Below, piece by piece: positions 57,045 through 64,000 of a DNA stretch of 64,000 nt (positions are counted from its first letter, which is position 1; every line of letters starts with the position of its first letter). The stretch comes from Xestospongia muta. Its lineage: Eukaryota > Porifera > Demospongiae > Haplosclerida > Petrosiidae. The stretch lies in assembly GCA_963693285.1 (NCBI GenBank), contig OY848919.1, positions 11,837,461-11,901,460 on the forward strand, written 5' to 3'. Both the position numbers and the translations under genes were made by a program. The notes below the pieces were generated by a model. That model did no database searches and was not told the origin of the DNA. It saw only the letters and a list, made by a program, of their open reading frames with translations.

Positions 57045-60000
57045 CTATGTAGTACATGTATCACTATAAAAATATAGTCAGTTATTTAACAACTAATTTG
57101 TAACATATATGGGTGGATTACTATTTAATCTAAAATTCATGTGAAGTATTTACTACATGATTTGTTGGTATGTACAAATTACATAGCAACAAATTGTACA
57201 TTGAATAATTCACATGAATTTTGGACTGAATACCAATCCACTCATATATGTACGCTACAAATTGCTAAAATAACTGAAGTTTTTACAATGTGTATATATA
57301 TAAACAGCTTTGACTACCAGAATAAAAAAGATGGGGATATAAGATCCTTTCATTGTTGTGCTTTGTAGTGCTTTGATGTTCTTTCTTACAACAGAGAGAA
57401 CGTAACTTATCATTATCACATCTTTTGCTAATGGCATAGTTTTTTGCTTGCCGCATAAACATGATACCGCTAAAGCACAGCTTTTGCTAATTATCTTAGC
57501 TGCTTTACATAGCCCTTCACAACAAACCAGTATCAATGTTAGCACTTTAGTATTTTATAAGATTGTCGTCATCATTTGTACTTATTCTTCATTTTTTTAT
57601 ATATGCATCAGCTGTTAAGGCAAGAAGATGGTCTTCACTCAATACTACCTGTCATAGTCACATTTGTTTGCATAAAGAAGACACTATTACCAATGTAGCA
57701 GATGATACTGAAAAACAAAAAAGTACAAATGATTCGGCAACTAGTGATACAACTTATATTGAGGAGATGCCTCTTAGACAAGGTGTAATGTTAGGTAATA
57801 CTAATGAAACTTCAATCAGTGCTTTGGAGATAAAAGAATCAACTTCATTAGGTTCAAAGAAGGAAGAATTATCGACTGTGGCAACTAACTCATTGACACA
57901 AGTTACTACTGGTTCTAAGGTAGATACTACTTCTAATAACCAGTCTAAATTTATTCTCCCATTGACTATAAAGAATGAAAATGTGGAAGATTGTCTGAGC
58001 AATCATTCTCTGGAAGTATCAATTAATGCAAAGCCTACATCACCAAGTCCAGTAATATCTAAAACAAAAGTAAAACGAAAAATAAAAATTGCAGCTGTGT
58101 TTGGAGGTCAAACTTATTCATCTACAATGAAAGACTCATCCCCAATCTCGTCCATACCTGAGTTTGATTCTCAAGGTGATCAAGCTCAATTTGATGATGC
58201 AACTACGCATGTGCTAAAAACTCAGACCAGTTCTACTGCTACCAAGAGTAAGACAAAATGCTTAAAACAACCATCATTACCACAAGGCAGTCAAAATCAT
58301 CAAACAGTTAAAAAATCCTGGAGTGGCAGAAAATCAACTTCAGGTACTGTAAACACAAAGACTGGACCTGTTTGTGCAAACAATAAAGAAATGTGCTCAA
58401 ATTTCTCAACAAAAGACAAGATATCTCAAGCTGAGGTACTATATATATTATGATGCTACGTACAAACTATAAATTTTCAACTTTAACCTTTCCATCTATG
58501 TACAATATAGTCTCCTCTACTTACAATATGCTGTACAAACATTCATAGCACTTGTGTACAATACTTTAGACACTCTCTGTATATATTTCTGTAAAACATT
58601 GATTGGTCGATTTACCTAATATATGGTTATACATTCATATTACATGTAAGTTAATGTTTGATTGAAATAATAAGATGGGACTGTTTTGATTACTACTGTA
58701 CTATGAAATTGATTATTTATATAGTTAATGGTTAAAACAAATAATGATTGTTGTTATTCTTTGCTGGTATATATTGATATATGCACTTTAAATATAAAAA
58801 TCGATTAGTTGATTTAACCGTTGTTCTTGCATGCATGTAAAGTAAACATCACACTACCGTTTCATTAATTCCTAATATAGTATAAATTTAAGTAAACAAT
58901 CATTATGATGGCACGTTAGAAATGAAAACAGCATCATATTTACTTTCAGTTTAATCAAATAATTAATTTGCTAAATACTTCATACCTATATAATTATATA
59001 TTGATTAAATCTACCAATCAATTTTACTATGTGAACCTGTCATTATGCTGTTATTATAGGAATTATAAACAGTAGTACATTACAATACAGTGTTATGCTT
59101 ACTTTTTACATCAAAATAAGTTTGCTATGGTTAAATTAAATTAACCAATCATGTTAGACACTACTACTCTCTATTACATTATGTCTTTACGGGAAGTTAT
59201 ATATCTCATCCTAATTTTCTTAATATAGAAACAAATATTACTTTTAAAGGAGTCATTACAGAACATGGAAGATGAAGAAGAACTAGTACAACTTAATGAT
59301 GAAAAGTAATGCAATTATTAAAATTAATATAACTAAGTGTTCAATAATTAATAATTTCAATTATATAGGCTAAGAACATGTGGTCGTTTTATTAATACAA
59401 GCCTGCATCATCTAACTACCTCCTTTTGGTAAGTATGATAATACATACAAGTTTCATGTATATTTGTACATATATTTATAACACTATTGATTACATTTTA
59501 CTTGTTAAATGATATTACTTGTAGTTAAATATTTAAAAGTTATTAGCTTTGAATAAGTCAGGTGCTAGTTTTTAAATTATTCATTGTATAATCATATTTG
59601 GTTACCAGCTGGTCTGTGCACCTGCTCTATGTACATATACTTATAATTGCCTTTTATAGGCAGTTAAAATGTGAACATCATTTACAAAATTTAAAAACCA
59701 AGAATGACAAACTTGAGGTAAGATTTTAAAGATCTTAGTATCGTATTTTAAATCATTTTACTTATAAGTAAACTTCTTCTGTTATATTTAACATGTTCAA
59801 CAAGTGTGTTGACTCAACTAATATGAAATGTGTTATTAAAATACTATGTATAGTAGTGTTGTCGTTAGTCACAATTGCTTGTGCCAAGTTCAAACACTAA
59901 CACTTTTGAAAGTTTGTGCCAAAGTCAAACGCTAAACTTTCACTGTACTAACAAGCTATAAATCTCTTCTTCTTATAGATTAGTGAATTTATCCATCACT

Positions 60001-60065
60001 TGAAACTTCAAAGCTTACAATCTGAGGAACGCAACTTAAAGACTCTCTTGGAACTATACTCTTGA
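56459..60065 (+). CDS. Unrecognised protein with C-terminal coiled coil
   Basis: Tentative exons: 56459-56468 (MMS), 56539 to about 56658 (VIEASCNEGNLCNIQ through LQIPDEATEIIK), a large exon from about 57562 or 57612 to 58435, then 59229-59305, 59369-59428, 59660-59717 and 59979-60065 (stop TGA). The last four exons join in consistent phase and encode a helical, charged C terminus (LLLKESLQNMEDEEELVQL, LKTKNDKLE, NLKTLLELYS). The large exon is Ser/Thr/Lys-rich, low in hydrophobics and likely disordered, with a basic patch KTKVKRKIKIAAVFGG. The acceptor of the large exon is uncertain; one at 57561 (ttataag) keeps frame but includes a hydrophobic run. The layout (short N terminus, disordered middle, C-terminal coiled coil) recalls chromosome or centrosome scaffold proteins, but I do not recognise the family. 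Confidence 0.55.
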
Positions 60066-60919
60066 TCTACAACTGTTGAACGATACTTGTATGAACTCAA
60101 TAAATAACACATTTGTACATTTTTATTTCTAATTATATATAGTAGTATACTTTAATGCTGATCTGTCAAAACGTTATGACAACAGCCAAATTGAAAGTGC
60201 TTTGTCAGCCCATACTCTTAATTAGCTATTGAACAACGTCTATATGCACTTATTGTGTTTCTTCTATATAAACCCAATATATACGACACACATGTATATA
60301 GTTATTCCCAATTGTATAATTATATCTAATAACCATGTGTCAAGTGGGATGTGGCAGCTGCAATGGATTGCTTTGTCAGCAAAACTATGGAATGTGTTAA
60401 TGAAGCTAAATATACTAAAGTTTTATAGTATACTTACTGTAATACTAAACATGGAGTTAGTTTACATGTCAATTCTAAGAATGAATAATTCTTGGAAAAG
60501 TCATTGTTAAGTAAATATATTCATTATTTCATTCTGGACCAACAGCATATACTTAAAGCACATTCATTAAATAAGATTTACTAGCAGAGCATGTAAATAA
60601 TTATTTTTAAAATTATAATTAGCATTGATATTAATTGTGTTAGTTAGCAATGAAACATTTACAACCATTACCAAATGAAGATAAGAATTAATTATAGGTT
60701 ATAAACAACATTTATAATAGGGCTAATGTTTTAACAAAAACAAATGTCGTAAAAGGTATGTAATAACAGTTAATATCTCTGTAGTATTAAGTTAACAAAC
60801 CATAACAATCATTATAATAGAAATATAACTCTACATATTAAACAACATATCACAATACACTGATTAAATTACTAGTAAAATAATTTGCTTTTTCATAGCA
60901 ATCTTTCCAGCAACTCGTC
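60066..60919. other. Convergent 3' region between coiled-coil gene and CaaX gene
   Basis: AT-rich. An AATAAA lies near 60100, suitable for polyadenylation of the coiled-coil gene. The small open frame at 60229-60510 has no supporting features. Confidence 0.55.
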
Positions 60920-62308
60920 TCACTGTATAGCGCAACTGCTACTATCTCGGCTCCCTTAAAAAAGAATATTATATTAATAATATCCATCCACAATAAGTTT
61001 ACATTAGTACACATTCTATAGTAAAGTCTGTTAATGGCATTAAGTATCAGTAACAACTTATAAAAATATCATTACATTATGTGTGGGGGTGTAGAAATAC
61101 CTGGCTTGAGGACAACTATGTCATTTCTATACTTGTATATTACTTACAAGTCAATGCTTTAATACAGTATGTAGTGTATAATTTTTATTTATCCTTAGAC
61201 ATTACCAGTAATTAGATTGTAGTATACTCTATTTCCTGTCTAGTAAACACTAACTTGTTGCGTTACAAACATACAGGCACTTGCAATATAAGACATGACT
61301 GTATACTAAATGTCATGTGCTGTTATCAGATGATTTTACTCACTTGAAGGCTGACTAGGTCGGGGTCGGGAGGGTGGTGGAGGTTGAGGACGACGTTGCT
61401 CAATAGCACGACGACCACTTTGAGCCTAAGAAAAGAAACTAGATGTGCAACTTCTTTATTTATTGTATAAAATTATGTGTAGCTTTTGAAGTTTATACTT
61501 TACTGCAGCCAGCTGCTATATGCAGTATAAGTACTGACTACTGAATATGGAGGGGTCCTCAGATGAAAGCATCGTCAGTATAGAGCTAGGTTAACATCTA
61601 AATTAACATTAAAGGAACTTAATAGAGTTTATAATGAGGGGTTCCTATGATTATAATCAAATTATTATAAGACCCATCTATTATGTTATCACTACGTTAG
61701 CATTATCTGTCCTTCTATTACTTAGATCTAAGTAATAGAAGGACAGATAATGCTAACGTAGTGATAACATAATAGATGGGTCTTATAATAATTTGATTAT
61801 AATCATAGGAACCCCTCATTATAAACACTATTAAGTTCCTTTAATAGCAAAGCTTTCTTCCTACTTATATCAGATACAAGTACACATATATTATACCCAC
61901 GATACTTACACATTACAAAAATAAAGTCCCTATATATTCTATTCATCTACGAAGTAAACTCAACACTTATATCTTATTTCCTTTCATCTTTATTATATGT
62001 AGAATTGTACTGAATGTGCATCACTGCATGCATAAGAACTCTTGTTATAGCTATCTCTCTACAACCTGCTCTCATTGACTTTTATGCATTATTTTACATA
62101 CTCCAATTGCAGCTGAAGGTACATGGATCCCTTTTATGCGTTGTTCCTCTTTCACGACAATGTTCCCTCCTCCAACATCCACAGCTATTTTGACGTTTTC
62201 CACTTCGAGTAACAAACCACTTTCTGGATCTACTATGATCTCTTTCTTCACAAGAGCTACACCGTCCTCTGTTGCAGCAATGGCCACTTGTCCGCCTATT
62301 CTCGCCAT
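60920..62308 (-). CDS. Small unrecognised protein ending in a CaaX prenylation box
   Basis: Three exons with matching phases: 62102-62308 (69 codons, ATG 62308, MARIGGQVAIAATEDG), 61344-61425 and 60920-60954 (stop TGA), giving 107 residues. Donors are GTATGT and GTGAGT. The first exon encodes a beta-rich segment (IIVDPESGLLLEVENVKIAV, DVGGGNIVVKEEQRIKG). The second is Arg/Pro-rich (RRPQPPPPSRPRPSQPS). The third ends SRDSSSCAIQ, a CaaX box with X = Gln, which in general favours farnesylation. The basic/proline tail plus CaaX would direct the protein to membranes. I do not recognise the family. The 676-bp intron 1 contains a 238-bp palindrome. The promoter is shared with the SWIM gene. Confidence 0.68.
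61608..61845. repeat. 238-bp near-perfect palindrome
   Basis: Two 119-bp arms meet without spacer at 61726/61727 (centre cttagatctaag). I find one mismatch between the arms (A at 61626 against the arm partner near 61827). The ends are ATTAAAGGAACTTAATAG and its complement. No coding capacity. It may be a foldback MITE, or less likely an assembly or cloning artefact. Confidence 0.93.
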
Positions 62309-62502
62309 GTTTGCAAAACAGTCGTCTTCTCCAAATCAGTGAGTACGAATAATTAAGTGTGGGGGTTCCGGGAGATTTTGCCGACGGGAGTCAATTTTTT
62401 CACCCAATTCGATGTGGTGACGTCACCATACACGTGTTTGTGGTCTGGGTGTTGTCAACTCGCGGGCGCGGGTGTCGTGGATAAAATTCCCGGGAAACTT
62501 AA
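62309..62502. promoter_or_regulatory. Bidirectional promoter, CaaX gene / SWIM gene
   Basis: 194 bp between divergent ATGs. It contains the most CpG-rich stretch of the window (cgcgggcgcgggtgtcg near 62460). Confidence 0.55.
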
Positions 62503-63746
62503 ATGGAGTGCGAGTCCAACTCCAAGCCTAAGTGGGCAGTTGATCATGGCTTACAACTCTGTGGACAATATTATGAAGGCTTTGTAGATGATTATGATTT
62601 TCTATTTAAACAAGCTCTTCAGCAATTTACATCTTCCAACATCTGGAGAAACAACAAACAGGTTCAACAATGGCTGTCTACAACATGGCTATCATGCCCT
62701 ACACTTTGGGCACGTTCATATAGGGATCAGATTTACCATGCAGCAGTAAACACAACAAATGGGGTGGAATCACAAAACAAGCTCCTTAAATATAGCTATC
62801 TTCCACAACAGAAGAATATTACCATATCAAGATTAGCCACTGTGCGAGGACTTTAATCCAGATATTCATCACAAGTACCTCTTCCTTAACTACAAGACAT
62901 CTTCATTTTACAGAACCTACAATGATTTCGTTCCTAGATATCTACATGGACGGCCACGTCAAGTGATTCTTCATTGCCTAGAAAGGAAAAGTAGTTGTAG
63001 AAAATATGATGAATCAAATATTATTAGCCATGATACAGTGAATGGAGTGTTCACAATCAAAGGGTCATCAAGCAAACTGCACATAATAAATTTTGGAACT
63101 ACAAATGGGGAGCCTCCTTGTACATGCCTTGACTGGATACAGTGGAAACTACCATGCAAACATTTTTTTGCTGTGTTTAAGTTTTTTGATAAGTGGAGAT
63201 GGGACAGCCTACCTGAACAATACAAGTGTCAACCTAACATTTCTTCTGACATAGGGAGCCTGTCAACAGACAACCAGCCAACATGCAGTAGTGATCTTAT
63301 TCAAACAGACACTGATGAATGTTCAAATGTGGAATTACCAAGCAAGCAGGTATGAATTTAATTCACAGAAATTTTACATGTACAATCATATTCATGCTAT
63401 TTGTTGTCCTTATTTTACAGCTGTCATCAACTATATGCTTGAGAAATCGATGTCAAGCTGTGAGAATAATCCTGAAAGAGTTAGAGTCTCTTTCTTTTGA
63501 TATAGCAAGTGATGATGTAATCAAAGAACTTCAAGATGAATTACACGCAATAAAGGTCAAGTATCAAAAAAATGTTAGCAAAAAAATGGGCTACATTTGC
63601 ATACTCAAGTACAGCTGACAAGCTCATTTGAGAGAGTTCGAAAATTGAAGATAAAGTATAAGCGTTTGAGGCAACAAGTAGTTCTTTATGATTCCCTAAT
63701 TCCCAAAATGAAAGCAGGACGACCTAGAAATGAATATCACTATTGA
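62503..63746 (+). pseudogene. SWIM zinc-finger protein, MULE-transposase-derived, frameshifted
   Basis: Segments: 62503-62856 (MECESNSKPKWAVDHG; AAVNTTNGVESQNKLLKYSY), then after a frame change near 62848 a continuous frame 62850-63349 (IHHKYLFLNYKTSSFYRTYN, RYLHGRPRQVILHCLERK) with a SWIM finger CTCLDWIQWKLPCKHFFAVF, which has the CxC...CxH spacing. Likely further exons 63421-63555 and 63615-63746, the last ending in an AT-hook-like GRPR. SWIM fingers occur in MULE transposases and in genes domesticated from them, and the surrounding pattern is typical of such proteins in invertebrates. The DDE core and N terminus are absent from this window. The frameshift could also be a sequencing error, in which case it may be a working host gene. 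Confidence 0.65.
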
Positions 63747-64000
63747 AACAGAGCAGGAAAAAAAGCATCCAACTGGTGCAAGGTAACATTCGGTGTTGAC
63801 AACTATATTAGTTCAAATTTATTATTCTCTTAATCTTTTCAGAGAACATTATCATCTATACAAGATAAAGAAAATGGTTTGGCTGGTACAAATAAGACAA
63901 ATTCAATTGTTTAAGGCCTGATTGCGGTCAGTGTGTAAAATGACTTGACAAAGAAATTTGGTGGTCCTGGGCTGAAAAAGAAGGCTTGTAAGTACAGAAA
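63747..64000. other. Right edge, nothing recognised
   Basis: AT-rich sequence with no convincing exon; possibly the 3' UTR of the SWIM gene. Confidence 0.4.

Overview
This is a gene-dense, AT-rich animal (metazoan) nuclear segment. Genes have many short spliceosomal introns (roughly 50-700 bp), GT-AG junctions, tight head-to-head spacing and many microsatellites. ARAP, Grainyhead-like, PGM2 and CPOX genes establish a metazoan. The compactness, together with an expanded family of Death-domain/LRR genes, suggests a demosponge, probably Amphimedon or a close relative; the species assignment is inference from general knowledge, not something the sequence proves.

Layout. 1-3059 (+): 3' half of an ARAP-type RhoGAP/RA/PH gene. 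3788-38987 (all -): a tandem cluster of eight related genes, here called A, B, C, D, E, F, E' and F'. They combine an N-terminal death-fold exon (Death domain, or a tandem DED in D), a CARD-like exon, Ser/Thr-rich linker exons, a conserved module of about 220 residues that I do not recognise (called 'FNEIR module' after its conserved residues), coiled-coil exons, and a single-exon C-terminal leucine-rich-repeat domain. No NACHT/NB-ARC ATPase is visible. Long forms (A, C, D, E, E') carry the CARD-like and FNEIR modules. Short forms (B, F, F') are Death-coiled coil-LRR. Nearly every domain exon I could phase is in phase 1, so modules are interchangeable. Gene C has acquired an SH3 exon and gene D has swapped Death for two DEDs.

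A recent head-to-tail segmental duplication (23613-33049 and 33048-40394) copied E, F and the last four exons of PGM2. It left a PGM2 3' fragment (32115-32995) and a truncated, decaying E'. The complete PGM2 gene is at 39414-43420 (-). It is divergent from a Grainyhead-like transcription factor (43858-54154, +) whose first intron is 6.2 kb and repeat-rich. CPOX (54905-56254, -) is divergent from an unrecognised coiled-coil gene (56459-60065, +). A small gene ending in a CaaX box (60920-62308, -) is divergent from a SWIM zinc-finger, MULE-derived-looking gene (62503-63746, +).

Mobile and repeat content includes a hAT-like nonautonomous element with an exact 8-bp target duplication (25924-27600), several TA-flanked foldback MITEs, a 238-bp near-perfect palindrome (61608-61845), a 20-bp minisatellite present at two loci, and seven long CT tracts that all lie in introns with CT on the sense strand.

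The most interesting system is the death-fold/LRR cluster. It looks like a modular, rapidly evolving family of candidate intracellular sensors or adaptors lacking a nucleotide-binding domain. That function is inferred from architecture only. Exon boundaries were derived by eye from GT/AG sites and reading-frame continuity.
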